A DNA stretch of 40,624 nt, from positions 1-40,624 of the IMG/VR virus record IMGVR_UViG_3300010885_007256. The stretch is one strand, 5' to 3'. A model generated the notes under the pieces. It searched no databases and was not told the DNA's origin. It saw only the letters and a list, made by a program, of their open reading frames with translations. Both the position numbers and the translations under genes were made by a program. Below are positions 1 to 7,651 of the stretch, piece by piece. This stretch comes from a virus. Numbering within the stretch: position 1 is the stretch's first letter; each line of letters starts with the position of its first letter.

Positions 1-77
1 GTTTCAATTCTGTGAGGTAGTGTTTTACTAACCAACGAACTGAGCCAGCAAAGCTGGCAACTATTGTGGCAGTGGCA
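1..77. repeat. Terminal direct repeat, left copy (circular contig closure)
   Basis: The first 77 bases are identical to the last 77 bases (40548-40624). The length 77 matches a common k-mer setting in short-read assemblers, so the repeat is most simply the overlap left on a circular assembly graph, not a physical phage terminus. A single open reading frame passes through it in one frame, which also supports a closed circle of about 40,547 bp. A real terminal repeat of this length cannot be excluded from sequence alone. Confidence 0.9.
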
Positions 78-109
78 ACAGCCAAGCCAGCCCATTCGTT
101 GGTAGACAT
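1..109 (-). CDS. Holin-like small membrane protein, 5' part (split by contig ends)
   Basis: This is the first part of a 67-residue gene that continues at 40547-40453 once the circle is closed. The reading frame stays open across the junction (204 nt in total). The ATG at 109-107 overlaps the stop of the upstream gene as TAATG. The protein has one predicted membrane segment at about residues 8-28, followed by a charged helix (about 41-62) that looks like a short coiled coil. It lies between a two-segment membrane protein and the endolysin gene, so a holin or holin-regulator role is likely. That role rests on position and topology only; no family motif is recognised. Confidence 0.75.
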   Translation of the reverse strand, partial: MSTNEWAGLAVATATIVASFAGSVRWLVKHYLTELK

Positions 110-297
110 TATTCTACTCCGCGACCAAAGTCTGTAGATGACTGGTCAAGCCACTTAAGTACTGGACCAAGGAAGCCTGTTAGGGCTGCCATTCCTAGTG
201 TCTTAAGGTCCGTCTCACCAACAAGGTATAAAGCGACAGCAGCTGATGCTGCTGCGCGGAACCAAGATAGTGCTGCTGCTTGAAACTTTGCGTTCAT
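109..297 (-). CDS. Putative holin (two membrane segments)
   Basis: This 62-residue protein has two hydrophobic stretches, at about residues 11-27 and 33-50, separated by a short GETD turn, and a polar tail. The size and topology suit a class II holin, which would make lesions in the cytoplasmic membrane and release the endolysin. A strong ribosome site (AAGGAG, 6 nt before the ATG) supports the start. The stop overlaps the next small membrane gene by one base (TAATG), and the endolysin follows directly after that gene, giving a compact lysis cassette. The function is inferred from topology and position. An antiholin role for one of the pair is equally possible. Confidence 0.7.
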   Translation of the reverse strand: MNAKFQAAALSWFRAAASAAVALYLVGETDLKTLGMAALTGFLGPVLKWLDQSSTDFGRGVE

Positions 298-310
298 TTA
301 TTTCTCCTTA

Positions 311-544
311 TTATTCTGTTGTTGTTTCTTCTGGTGCAATAAATACATCTGCTGCAGAGTCATAGGTATAACCTGGACGAGCAAACACTCCACGGATACG
401 ACCAGTAAAGGATGTCTGAATCCAGTTACCACCTTCACCCCAGTACTTAGTTAGGTATTCAGTTGGGTCTGTTTCAAATTCATCTGGTACAGCAACTACA
501 ATATCTACTACATTATCTTCTTTTACTTTTGCAAAATATGCCAT
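311..544 (-). CDS. Small virion-associated protein of the GxYTYD type
   Basis: This 77-residue protein begins with MAYFAKV and carries the segments GGNWIQTSFTGRIRG and RPGYTYDSAADVFIAP. I recognise this pattern from short proteins next to, or at the ends of, tail and neck genes in many aquatic phages, where related sequences usually end in proline/tryptophan. The exact role is not established. It sits between the tail-fibre genes and the lysis cassette in the late unit, so it is probably a minor structural protein. The C-terminus here ends in a Glu/Thr run (EETTTE). The ATG follows the upstream fibre gene by 2 nt, implying translational coupling. Confidence 0.65.
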   Translation of the reverse strand: MAYFAKVKEDNVVDIVVAVPDEFETDPTEYLTKYWGEGGNWIQTSFTGRIRGVFARPGYTYDSAADVFIAPEETTTE

Positions 545-546
545 TT

Positions 547-2262
547 TTATACTCCGTTGTTTATTCCTGAGTTACCGTTTGCTGCACTTCCGATACCACC
601 TTGCCCAGGTAAAATAGCCCCTAGGTTTACAGTTGTTGCAGGTGCTGTATATACTGTAATAGGAATATATCTGGCTATTACACTGTTAGCGCCACTTTTA
701 ACATATCCTATTTCTACAAGAACAATAGTATTAGCAACAACAATAACAATCTGTTTTGTCTGACTAACGTTCATACTAGAATTTATTCCACGATTACCAA
801 TTGCAAATAATGAATTATTATCATTAGTTGCTATTGGTTGGTTAAGAGCAGTATTTAAGTGGTCAACAATTGAATAAGACATTGACTGCCCCGCTACCAT
901 TACACCATTTGGAAGAAATGTAGCCATTAGACCATAAGAGTTTGGTGCTCCACCGTAGTTTCCATTGTTAGTGCTACCACCGTAAACATTTCTAGATTGA
1001 AAACTTCCTACGCCAGTATAGACACCAGTCCTACTAAATCTAGCAAGGTAACCTTGCCCACTGTTATCACCAACCGCATAACTTAAACCAGTGCTTGCAT
1101 TTGGAACCGCACAATACCATCCCATATTAGTATCAGTTGTACCACCAGCGATTCTTGGGTCAACAACTCCATTAACATTTGAATATTCAACAGTATTTGT
1201 TGCAATATCCCATTGTGCCCAGTTGTGACGCCAGCCATAATTTACATAAGTGCCGCTGTAGGTAATATCTTTGCACCCATTGTAGATAACTTTATTATTT
1301 ACTCTATCATGAAAATAAGTCATAACGTTATTTAAAAGAGTACCTATGTTTGAACTGAGTGAAGCAAATGCAGTATTAGTATGACCAGGTGACATTGTTA
1401 ATGTAGAACCTGTTGGAAAAGTTCCAGCACTGATGTTTCCCTTAATCCAACCCCAGCGGTAACCAGCAGCATCTGTCATTAACCCAGACTGGTCTAAATT
1501 ATGCAATTCATTGCTTTTAATAAAGAATGAGGAATGGAACTCGGTTGCATTATCACCACGAAAACCAATACCATTACCATTGTAAAATGTATTTCCTGAT
1601 GATGCAATTACATTGCTCCAATATGTAGCATCCCAGGTGCCACTTGAATTAGCCCGCCATAGATAAAAATCTGATGTTCTAATTCTTCCGCTAGTTAAAG
1701 TGCCGTTTGAAGTAATTAAAAATGGAAGATTTCTATCGTAATCCCAACCAACTTGAAGGTCCTTGTGACTAAGGTCCGTAGTTGCAGTTGAAGATGCCCC
1801 ACCAACTGTTGTTCTATTTCCAGTAATGGTTCCTAAAGATTTATATGCTGAGTATGTTGGAGTAAAAGTAACATCAAACCCAACATCATTAAGTCCCGCT
1901 GCGCCATTGCTATTTCTTAGAGAGATTTGAACGTAAGCATCTCTTTGCAAGATAAGAATATTTCCTTTAGGGCTATTATCGTTTCCCATAAGAAACGGTC
2001 CTGGTCTGCCATTGTCGGCGTATTGGGTTAATACCGTCCATTCGCCACCACCTAGTGTGTAGTTTGCAGCAAAACTGCTTGACCCACCAATTGCAAAACC
2101 CATTGGCTGCGCCGAAACCGTGTACGTACCTTTTGGAATAACATGACGAGTGGATGTTGCATTTGCTACTGTACTTGCTACAGCATTTGCCAGCATGTTT
2201 TTAATTACAATTGGAGTATAGGAAACATTTGTTACTGAAGTACCGACAGTTGTTGCACCCAT
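547..2262 (-). CDS. Putative tail fibre / receptor-binding protein
   Basis: This 571-residue protein is rich in Gly, Asn, Ser and Thr, with aromatic residues spread through it and few charges. That composition is typical of beta-rich adhesins. The last 40 or so residues form a Gly/Asn/Ala-rich tail (GGIGSAANGNSGINNG). It lies directly downstream of a small beta-rich protein and a Stf-type fibre in the late unit, so a receptor-binding or fibre-tip role is likely. The start ATG overlaps the upstream gene's stop. No specific adhesin family is recognised, and host receptor specificity cannot be read from the sequence. Confidence 0.6.
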   Translation of the reverse strand: MGATTVGTSVTNVSYTPIVIKNMLANAVASTVANATSTRHVIPKGTYTVSAQPMGFAIGGSSSFAANYTLGGGEWTVLTQYADNGRPGPFLMGNDNSPKGNILILQRDAYVQISLRNSNGAAGLNDVGFDVTFTPTYSAYKSLGTITGNRTTVGGASSTATTDLSHKDLQVGWDYDRNLPFLITSNGTLTSGRIRTSDFYLWRANSSGTWDATYWSNVIASSGNTFYNGNGIGFRGDNATEFHSSFFIKSNELHNLDQSGLMTDAAGYRWGWIKGNISAGTFPTGSTLTMSPGHTNTAFASLSSNIGTLLNNVMTYFHDRVNNKVIYNGCKDITYSGTYVNYGWRHNWAQWDIATNTVEYSNVNGVVDPRIAGGTTDTNMGWYCAVPNASTGLSYAVGDNSGQGYLARFSRTGVYTGVGSFQSRNVYGGSTNNGNYGGAPNSYGLMATFLPNGVMVAGQSMSYSIVDHLNTALNQPIATNDNNSLFAIGNRGINSSMNVSQTKQIVIVVANTIVLVEIGYVKSGANSVIARYIPITVYTAPATTVNLGAILPGQGGIGSAANGNSGINNGV

Positions 2263-2564
2263 TATACTATCTCCACTCCGCTAATATGGAAGTTAACAGT
2301 TGTTGCGTTTGCCAAACCAGTAATTGTTTGAGTTGCGGCTAGCACTTGTTTTAAGTCAATAAATGTTGTTGCATTTGCAGGTACTGCACCACCCGATACT
2401 AAAGCAACTCCATTAAGGTTAATAGTAAATGTTGCATCATTGATTGATGTATTTGCTACTGCAATGTTTGTGACAACCGCAGTACTTCCTGCAGGTGTTG
2501 TATAGAGGGTTGTACTTGATGTTGCTGCTGCTGTACGAGACAGCACCTTTGATATAACAGCCAT
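2262..2564 (-). CDS. Small beta-rich tail or fibre accessory protein
   Basis: This 100-residue protein is dominated by Ala, Thr, Val and Asn, in alternating patterns such as STAVVTNIAVANTS and FTINLNGVAL that predict a compact beta-sandwich. Similar short proteins lie between fibre genes in many phages and may serve as fibre-tip, baseplate or decoration proteins. It sits between the Stf-like fibre (2585-4354) and the large putative adhesin (547-2262), and its stop overlaps the adhesin start. I do not recognise a named family. The structural assignment rests on composition and neighbours. Confidence 0.55.
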   Translation of the reverse strand: MAVISKVLSRTAAATSSTTLYTTPAGSTAVVTNIAVANTSINDATFTINLNGVALVSGGAVPANATTFIDLKQVLAATQTITGLANATTVNFHISGVEIV

Positions 2565-2584
2565 TAGTTACTGTTTCCTTTCGG

Positions 2585-4354
2585 TTAGAGGTATGCACCC
2601 ATGATGATTTGTTGTTGTATTTCTTCTATCTGTACTGTTGTCGGTCCACCAGCCACAGTTGACCATAGGATTCCAGAGCCAGTTGATTGCAAATACTGAC
2701 CATTGGTACCAGATGATGCTGCTGCAGTTAGTGTTCCAGTTAATGTTAAGTTAGAAATTGTAGGACTTGTTCCAAATACTAGCGAACCTGAACCAGTCTC
2801 GTCTGAAATAACTCCTGCTAATTCTGCAGAAGTAGTAGCAGCAAGTTGCGATAATTTATCTGTAGTAACTACTAGAGTCTTAGATGTAGGAATAGTTGTT
2901 GAGTTAATGGTTAAGCCAGCAATATTGGTATAAGTAGTACCAGAGGCAATTGTTGTGCTACCAAGAGTCGGTGCCGAATAAATGCTAGTTGTAGCAATCT
3001 GTACCCAAGTAGAACCTGACCACACATACATATTGTTAAGTGTAGAATTCCAATAGATAGCACCAACAAGAAGTGTGTTGCCATCATTGTCTACTGTAGG
3101 AGTAGTTGCCTTGCTACCAAGATAGCGGTCATCAAAATCATCGTATGTTGTTGCAGCAGAAGAAGCACTCGTTAAAGCACTTGATGCCGATGTAGCAGCA
3201 GACGATGCGCTAGTAGCTGCAGCAGAGGCAGATGATGCCGATGCGGAAGCCGATGCGGAGGCGCTTGTTGCGCTTGTTGCAGCTGCAGTTGCGCTTGTAC
3301 CAGCAGATGTTGCACTGGTAGCAGCAGCGGTAGCGCTTGCAGAAGCGTTTGTAGCACTGGTTGCAGCTGCTGCTGCACTTGCAGCAGCGCTGGTTGCACT
3401 GGTTGCTGCCTGTGATGCAGAAGTTGTAGCAGTTGCTGCTGAGTTGGATGCAGTAGTTGCTGACCCTGCAGCTGCCGATGCTGATGCTGCTGCGTTGGAT
3501 GCAGATGTTCCTGCACTGGTTGCACTGGTTGCAGCGCTAGATGCTGAAGTGGCTGCTGCTGTTTGAGAAGTCAATGCCGATGTTGCAGAAGTTGCAGCAG
3601 CCGTCTGTGATGTTAACGCTGAGCTAGCACTGGTTGCTGCTGCGGTTTGGCTAGCAAGTGCAGAAGATGCACTGGTTGCTGCTGCAGATGCAGAAGCAGA
3701 TGCACTTGTGGCACTTGTTGCTGCAGCGGTAGCCGATGTTGCAGCTGATGCTGCAGAAGTAGATGCTGCAGTAGCAGAACCAAGAATGTTGTCTACATAG
3801 TTTTTAGGAGTAGCAGACGAGTCAACCATGCCAGCAGATGACAATCCAGTAATAGTTGCGCTGGTAATTGTACCGCCAGTAATTGTTGCTGATGATGTGA
3901 AGGCACCAGTTAATGTTCCACCAGCATGTGCTGCTGTTGTAATAGTACCACCAGTAATTGTCGGTGAAGTAAGCGTCTTGCTAGTAAGTGTTTGTGCTCC
4001 GCCAGTACCAACAACATCTCCAGTTACGTTGTGTGCTGTGCTTGCCACCTCGTGTGCGCGAGACTCAGTAAAGTCTCTAGCGGACACACCATGTTCAATG
4101 ATTGCACCAATGTTGTGAGCCTTTGCTGTGGTTCCGTCTTGACCACGAAGAATGGTGTAAGCAGTACCAACTAAAGTAGTGACACTAACAATTTCTTCGT
4201 TAGCCGTATCCTTTTCAAGAATAAGCGTAAATGGATATTGTGATGGTAGACCAGAAGCGGTAGCAATCTGAAGGCTAGTTGAAGCCGAATCGATAGCAAC
4301 AGCTACCGTTGTCTTTGCAGCGGTTGAGCTATAATAACGTGATGGTGATGGCAT
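2585..4354 (-). CDS. Tail fibre with lambda-Stf-like Ala/Ser/Thr repeats
   Basis: This 589-residue fibre has three visible zones. The N-terminal ~190 residues contain beta-rich attachment-type sequence (SLQIATASGLPSQYPFTLIL, then TLTSPTITGGTIT repeats). Residues ~192-402 are an almost pure Ala/Ser/Thr repeat region like the phage tail fibre repeat of lambda Stf. After it comes FDDRYLGSKATTPTVDNDGN and a YWNST...WVQIA segment, a module often seen in environmental phage fibres. The C-terminus is again Thr/Ser-rich. The repeat zone probably forms a long trimeric shaft. The gene lies between the connector-like protein and the small beta-rich protein in the late unit. Confidence 0.8.
   Translation of the reverse strand: MPSPSRYYSSTAAKTTVAVAIDSASTSLQIATASGLPSQYPFTLILEKDTANEEIVSVTTLVGTAYTILRGQDGTTAKAHNIGAIIEHGVSARDFTESRAHEVASTAHNVTGDVVGTGGAQTLTSKTLTSPTITGGTITTAAHAGGTLTGAFTSSATITGGTITSATITGLSSAGMVDSSATPKNYVDNILGSATAASTSAASAATSATAAATSATSASASASAAATSASSALASQTAAATSASSALTSQTAAATSATSALTSQTAAATSASSAATSATSAGTSASNAAASASAAAGSATTASNSAATATTSASQAATSATSAAASAAAAATSATNASASATAAATSATSAGTSATAAATSATSASASASASASSASAAATSASSAATSASSALTSASSAATTYDDFDDRYLGSKATTPTVDNDGNTLLVGAIYWNSTLNNMYVWSGSTWVQIATTSIYSAPTLGSTTIASGTTYTNIAGLTINSTTIPTSKTLVVTTDKLSQLAATTSAELAGVISDETGSGSLVFGTSPTISNLTLTGTLTAAASSGTNGQYLQSTGSGILWSTVAGGPTTVQIEEIQQQIIMGAYL
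3148..3781 (-). repeat. Low-complexity Ala/Ser/Thr-coding repeat (fibre shaft)
   Basis: This stretch encodes about 210 residues that are nearly all Ala, Ser and Thr, with recurring units such as SALTSQTAAATSAS. The opposite strand is open in several frames here only because of this composition, so long antisense reading frames in this stretch are not genes. Repeat number probably sets fibre length and could vary by recombination. Confidence 0.8.
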
Positions 4355-4357
4355 TTG

Positions 4358-5257
4358 TTACCTCGTATACTGGATGATGTTTAGGAAGTTTGCCTGTTGC
4401 TTAGCAATTTCTTCTGCCAAGCGAACAGAATAAAGTTGGAAGATGTACTTTGCAGCATTAGTTGATGCACCTGGTGCTACTGGTTGGTCTAGTGCATCAG
4501 CAGATACTGATACCGCTGTAACCTTTCCTGGGTCTACTGTTGAAAGTAGTCGATACATTGCACCAAGTCGAACGACATCTTCGCAAGAAGATGGAAGACC
4601 GCTTGCTGTTAAATCCTGACCATTGGTAATTGCTGTTGGATACTTTGTATATTGAACTCGAACATCACGACCAGGCATTGGTGATTCTTTAAGAATCAAA
4701 GCCTGTCTTGTGGTTCCAGTATCTGGGTCATAGTAATTTGTATCCAAACGCCAGTTCTTAATAATCTGCCATACTCCTGTTGAATCTGGTACGTCCCATG
4801 AGATTCCAGTAATATCTACCAATGAATCTGGCATAACGTATGAGTAGTCAGCTCCGTTAAATTCAAATGTTTCATTTGTTACAACAGGAAAAGTCATTCC
4901 CTTGATTGTTTCTAGCAACGCTCTCTTTACCTGAGAACGTGGGAACAATGGGTTGTTGCGAACAATCGAGCCAGACACGTGACTTGTTGCTGTAGTCCCA
5001 CGCCATCCACGACCAGAAGGGTTTCCGCTGGTTCCGATAATCTCAATAGTTCCGCTGTCTGCAATAGATTTCTTTACGTAGAGAAGTTCTTCTTCGATTT
5101 CTACAACGCCTTTGCTGAGGGATTTAACATCGTCTACTGCAATAGTAAGGTCATTAGCAGCAATGCTACTAGTGATGACAGTAATTGAATCTTGGTTCTT
5201 GATATAAGAACCAACCTCAGCAATAGTCTGTTCAACTAATTCCGATAATATAGTCAT
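4358..5257 (-). CDS. Putative head-tail connector / neck protein
   Basis: This 299-residue protein lies between the small head genes and the tail fibre genes. Its N-terminus (ELVEQTIAEVGSYIKNQDS) is followed by a beta-rich region with the segment GRGWRGTTATSHVSGSIV, then FPRSQVKRALLETIKGM, and a long C-terminal helical region ending in FLNIIQYTR. Similar proteins appear after the capsid genes in short-tailed environmental phages and are thought to join portal and tail. The RGWRGTTA motif resembles that in the adjacent fibre (ILRGQDGTTAKAHN), suggesting a shared small beta module. The connector role is inferred from order and size. Confidence 0.6.
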   Translation of the reverse strand: MTILSELVEQTIAEVGSYIKNQDSITVITSSIAANDLTIAVDDVKSLSKGVVEIEEELLYVKKSIADSGTIEIIGTSGNPSGRGWRGTTATSHVSGSIVRNNPLFPRSQVKRALLETIKGMTFPVVTNETFEFNGADYSYVMPDSLVDITGISWDVPDSTGVWQIIKNWRLDTNYYDPDTGTTRQALILKESPMPGRDVRVQYTKYPTAITNGQDLTASGLPSSCEDVVRLGAMYRLLSTVDPGKVTAVSVSADALDQPVAPGASTNAAKYIFQLYSVRLAEEIAKQQANFLNIIQYTR

Positions 5258-5511
5258 TATGCTTGTGCTGCCCTTCCTATTTTTTCAGATACTCGTACAG
5301 CTTTTTGAATATCTTTCATCTTGGTTGATGCTGGTTGAATACCGAGTTTGCGAGCATCGCGGTAGGCGCTTAACTCTCTATCGGTTGTCTTAATAAAAGT
5401 TGCTGCGCCTTCGTGACTGACGCCAATATTTGCATCACGTAAACAATCACCATAACTTCCATGGTCTTGCGTACGACATCCGCTTCTACACTTCGACAAC
5501 GTAATCCCCAT
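5257..5511 (-). CDS. Small cysteine-containing protein of unknown function
   Basis: This 84-residue protein starts with the conserved-looking segment KCRSGCRTQDHGSYGDCL, with cysteines at residues 8, 12 and 23, then a basic helical part. I have the impression of similar proteins near capsid genes in uncultured phages, but I cannot name a family. It overlaps the upstream gene by 26 nt and its stop touches the start of the connector gene, so it is translated within the head/tail operon. A metal-binding or DNA-contact role is possible but unproven. Confidence 0.6.
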   Translation of the reverse strand: MGITLSKCRSGCRTQDHGSYGDCLRDANIGVSHEGAATFIKTTDRELSAYRDARKLGIQPASTKMKDIQKAVRVSEKIGRAAQA

Positions 5512-5740
5512 ACCCTGCAGCGGTTAGCTCCGCTGCCTCTGCGTCAGTAATTGGGTTGTCGTATCCACCACGTAATACCTTTTGGTAACTAGCAAGACTA
5601 GAGTCTTGCGGAGATACGATTGTCTTCCAGATTCCATTGTCTTTGACAACGGTCTTTCCCCATGGATATGAAACAAACCATAGGTCATTCTGCATGCCTA
5701 GCTTTATTCTCATGGTTGGTCCACGGAAAATTTTTGCCAT
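5486..5740 (-). CDS. Hypothetical virion-region protein
   Basis: An 84-residue product is predicted when the ATG at 5740 is used. This ATG overlaps the stop of the upstream gene as TAATG, whereas an in-frame ATG two codons earlier (5746) would overlap more. The protein has WFVSYPWGKTVVKDNGIWKTI, then a Ser/Asp-rich stretch and PITDAEAAELTAAGYGDYV, which looks like a small helix used to count or cap a fold. No family is recognised. The gene sits in a run of short genes between the capsid and the connector. Confidence 0.6.
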   Translation of the reverse strand: MAKIFRGPTMRIKLGMQNDLWFVSYPWGKTVVKDNGIWKTIVSPQDSSLASYQKVLRGGYDNPITDAEAAELTAAGYGDYVVEV

Positions 5741-6015
5741 TACCATTTCACCTTATCTGCCCAATAGGCTGCTGACATAACACCCTTATTAATGTTCTTT
5801 GCATGACGTGCTTTAAAAGATTGACGACGTTGGCGATATGATTTTGTTTCACCAGATTTTTCTGGTGAACCAGATACACCTTGTTGACCAAAACGGATAG
5901 TCTTTATTTGAGAACCAGATTTGGCTACAACAACATGAGACTTCTTGGGATGTGAAGGTGTAGCCTTTGGCTTATTAAAGCCAGATACACCTGCTCGTTT
6001 TAGTCTTGGGTCCAT
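5740..6015 (-). CDS. Small basic protein
   Basis: This 91-residue, strongly basic protein contains many Lys, Arg and Ser (KATPSHPKKSHVVVAKSG, RQRRQSFKARHAKNINKGV) and ends in AAYWADKVKW. It is one of several consecutive tiny basic genes between the capsid and the connector. Such charge suggests nucleic-acid contact, for example packaging within the head, but no family is recognised. It is separated from the DUF6496 gene by the stop/start boundary at 6015/6016. Confidence 0.6.
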   Translation of the reverse strand: MDPRLKRAGVSGFNKPKATPSHPKKSHVVVAKSGSQIKTIRFGQQGVSGSPEKSGETKSYRQRRQSFKARHAKNINKGVMSAAYWADKVKW

Positions 6016-6186
6016 TTACTTCTTCTTTGCTTTAGGCTTCTTGACCCCTGGCTTTGCTTTACCAGTCATTGACAAAGCAATAGCAATTGCCTGCTTTGGG
6101 TTCTTTACTACTTTGCCACCTTTACCAGAGTGAAGTCCTCCAGCTTTGAATTCATGCATTACTGCTTTAACTGATTTCTTTGGCAT
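6016..6186 (-). CDS. DUF6496-like small basic protein
   Basis: This 56-residue protein starts at the ATG at 6186 (MPKKSVKAVMHEFKAG), not at the in-frame ATG four codons upstream. The chosen ATG overlaps the stop of an 18-codon gene as TAATG. The pattern VMHEFKAGGLHSGKGGKVV followed by KQAIAIALSMTGKAK matches what I know as the DUF6496 family, small proteins common in phages and bacteria. The tail is lysine-rich (KPGVKKPKAKKK). The function is unknown; charge suggests DNA or RNA binding. Confidence 0.8.
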   Translation of the reverse strand: MPKKSVKAVMHEFKAGGLHSGKGGKVVKNPKQAIAIALSMTGKAKPGVKKPKAKKK

Positions 6187-6242
6187 TAGCACTTGCACTT
6201 CGACTTAGCTTTGCCACACTTCTTGCACATCTTTGTTGGCAT
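6186..6242 (-). CDS. 18-residue cysteine/lysine miniprotein
   Basis: A very short gene encodes MPTKMCKKCGKAKSKCKC. The four cysteines (CxxC and CxC, residues 6, 9, 16, 18) form a plausible single zinc-binding knuckle, with seven lysines around it. The TAA stop overlaps the ATG of the DUF6496 gene (TAATG), the same coupling used elsewhere in this genome, and an AAGGG ribosome site lies upstream. Non-random composition, frame coupling and its place in a gapless run argue that it is real. Its function is unknown. Confidence 0.6.
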   Translation of the reverse strand: MPTKMCKKCGKAKSKCKC

Positions 6243-6244
6243 GA

Positions 6245-6397
6245 TTACATACCCTTCTTCTTCTTAAGGGCTGGCTTCTTGACGGCTGGCTTCATTTTAA
6301 CCTTGCCATATTCCATCATCATTTCTTTTTTGCCTTCAGACTTCTCATGCTTTTTCATTGCAGTCTTTGACTTGTACTTCTCATTCTTCATTGACAT
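6245..6397 (-). CDS. Small lysine/methionine-rich protein
   Basis: This 50-residue product contains about 19 lysines and eight methionines, with KKEMMMEYGKVKMKPAVKKP near the middle. The ATG at 6397 and a second ATG at 6391 both lie inside the end of the upstream gene, and the downstream miniprotein starts 3 nt after its stop. The composition resembles the AlaLysPro-type tails of the neighbouring proteins. It is likely expressed within the capsid operon and may bind DNA. No family is recognised. Confidence 0.6.
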   Translation of the reverse strand: MSMKNEKYKSKTAMKKHEKSEGKKEMMMEYGKVKMKPAVKKPALKKKKGM

Positions 6398-6590
6398 CGT
6401 CTAACCCTTCATCTAGAAAATCTAATCCTTCTAATTCCAAATCGGGAAGCTGGCGCATTAACAATTCCCATGCTTCACCTTCACTAAACCCTGCTTCTTT
6501 GTACTCCGTGTAAAGCTCGTGAGCTTGAACAGCATGTAATTTAAGCGGTGTTAAGAAAGTTATATCTGGTTTTTGTTTCTTCTTTGTCAT
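6381..6590 (-). CDS. Small acidic helical protein, unknown
   Basis: This 69-residue protein has a basic start (MTKKKQK) and then a helical, acidic body (HELYTEYKEAGFSEGEAWELLMRQLPDLE) ending in a run of Glu, Leu and Asp. The GFSEGEAWELL segment resembles small helical proteins found beside capsid genes. It is the first gene after the terminator-like hairpin downstream of the capsid gene. Function unknown. Confidence 0.6.
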   Translation of the reverse strand: MTKKKQKPDITFLTPLKLHAVQAHELYTEYKEAGFSEGEAWELLMRQLPDLELEGLDFLDEGLDDVNEE

Positions 6591-6604
6591 ATCTCCCCTA
6601 AGTA

Positions 6605-6630
6605 GAAGGGGGAGGTTGCCCTCCCCCTTC
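6605..6630 (-). terminator. Stem-loop after the major capsid gene
   Basis: A perfect 11-bp GC-rich stem (GAAGGGGGAGG with its complement) closed by a 4-base loop lies 9 nt after the capsid gene stop. A T-run does not follow on the minus strand, so this is a weak intrinsic terminator or a processing/stability hairpin. Its position suggests it raises capsid mRNA relative to the downstream tail genes. Confidence 0.6.
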
Positions 6631-6638
6631 CGTCAAAG

Positions 6639-7616
6639 TTACGCTGTTGCGATGCTTGACTTGGTCTGGATAACGTAACGTGCTTCCTTGCGGTAGACGT
6701 TCCATCCGAGTAGACCCTTCCAACCCGCTGGGCGGAAGCGCATCAACTTATCTGTAACTGGACCGATGACAGTCTTTGGCTCATATGAAACAGCCTCAAC
6801 AAGAGCCTGCTTACCAAGGAGTACAGTTGCGTAAACCTTAGATGTACCTGAACCTGAGATTGACTCAGCACGTGGTGTTTCGATGTAACGAACCTGGTCG
6901 AAGATACCAATTTCACCATTCCATAGGTTGGCAACGCCAGCCTCTGTGTAGGTGTGTGGTAGCTGCCATGAAACGTTTCCAGATGATGCTGCTTCTGAAC
7001 GAAGGTCATATGAAACATCTGGGTGAATAAGTGCTGTGTAGAATCCACCATCACGTGGCTGAACAGATGCGCCACGAAGCTTTGCTACTGCCTTGCGAGC
7101 AAGTGCTGCAGACATGTATGGAGCTGTGGTTGAAGCAGATACGTTCTCACCGTTGATGGTTGATTCATCAGCAGATGATGTACCTGTGTAGCGCATTGTT
7201 GCAAGTGATGTTAGCTTTGCCCATACAAGTGAATCCAATGAATCGCGCATGTTGAATGCCAACATATCTGCGACCGCTGGGTCAATTGCTGATAGGGACT
7301 CTAGAGCTAGACGCTCTGTTGTGATGACAGCATTACCGAATTCATCTACAACTACGTTCACCTTGTCGGTGTTTGATAGTGTAACTGCATCTGGGTCCTG
7401 TGTCTGAGTTAGTGCTGTAGTAGCACGTGATAGGTCCTTGTAGACCTGGAATACGACAGTGTTGCCTGGGTTTGTTACATCGACAGGGCGCTTGTCCGCA
7501 AACTTGCGGAACATTGGCTCTGAACGAAGGTTAAACTCAATCAGCTTGTCATACGAGGTTTGAATCAAGTTCGACAACGTTGACGTTGTCGTACTCGTTG
7601 CTGGTGTAGTAGGCAT
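6639..7616 (-). CDS. Major capsid protein, N4-gp56 type
   Basis: This 325-residue protein builds the icosahedral shell. Features that fit the N4-gp56 branch of HK97-fold capsid proteins are an N-terminal helix (LIQTSYDKLIEFNLRSEPMFRKFADKRPVD) and the segment GNTVVFQVYKDLSRATT. Further matches are VVVDEFGNAVITTERLA, the central DGGFYTALIHPDVSYDLR, a peripheral SISGSGTSKVYATVLLGKQAL strand pair, and KGLLGWNVYRKEARYVIQT at the end. The length is normal for the family. A putative scaffold gene lies immediately upstream and a stem-loop follows, the usual high-expression arrangement. Assignment to the capsid role is strong; the exact subfamily is from pattern memory. Confidence 0.9.
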   Translation of the reverse strand: MPTTPATSTTTSTLSNLIQTSYDKLIEFNLRSEPMFRKFADKRPVDVTNPGNTVVFQVYKDLSRATTALTQTQDPDAVTLSNTDKVNVVVDEFGNAVITTERLALESLSAIDPAVADMLAFNMRDSLDSLVWAKLTSLATMRYTGTSSADESTINGENVSASTTAPYMSAALARKAVAKLRGASVQPRDGGFYTALIHPDVSYDLRSEAASSGNVSWQLPHTYTEAGVANLWNGEIGIFDQVRYIETPRAESISGSGTSKVYATVLLGKQALVEAVSYEPKTVIGPVTDKLMRFRPAGWKGLLGWNVYRKEARYVIQTKSSIATA

Positions 7617-7651
7617 GATTTCCTTCTATTAGGGTTTTATGTGGACTTTTG

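Noticed and set aside
1-77. True physical terminal repeat of the virion genome
   Set aside because: Possible, but the exact length of 77 and the gene crossing the junction are better explained as an assembly overlap of a circular map.
3148-3781. CRISPR-like or satellite repeat in the fibre gene
   Set aside because: The repetition is in-frame Ala/Ser/Thr coding sequence without regular spacers or palindromic repeats.
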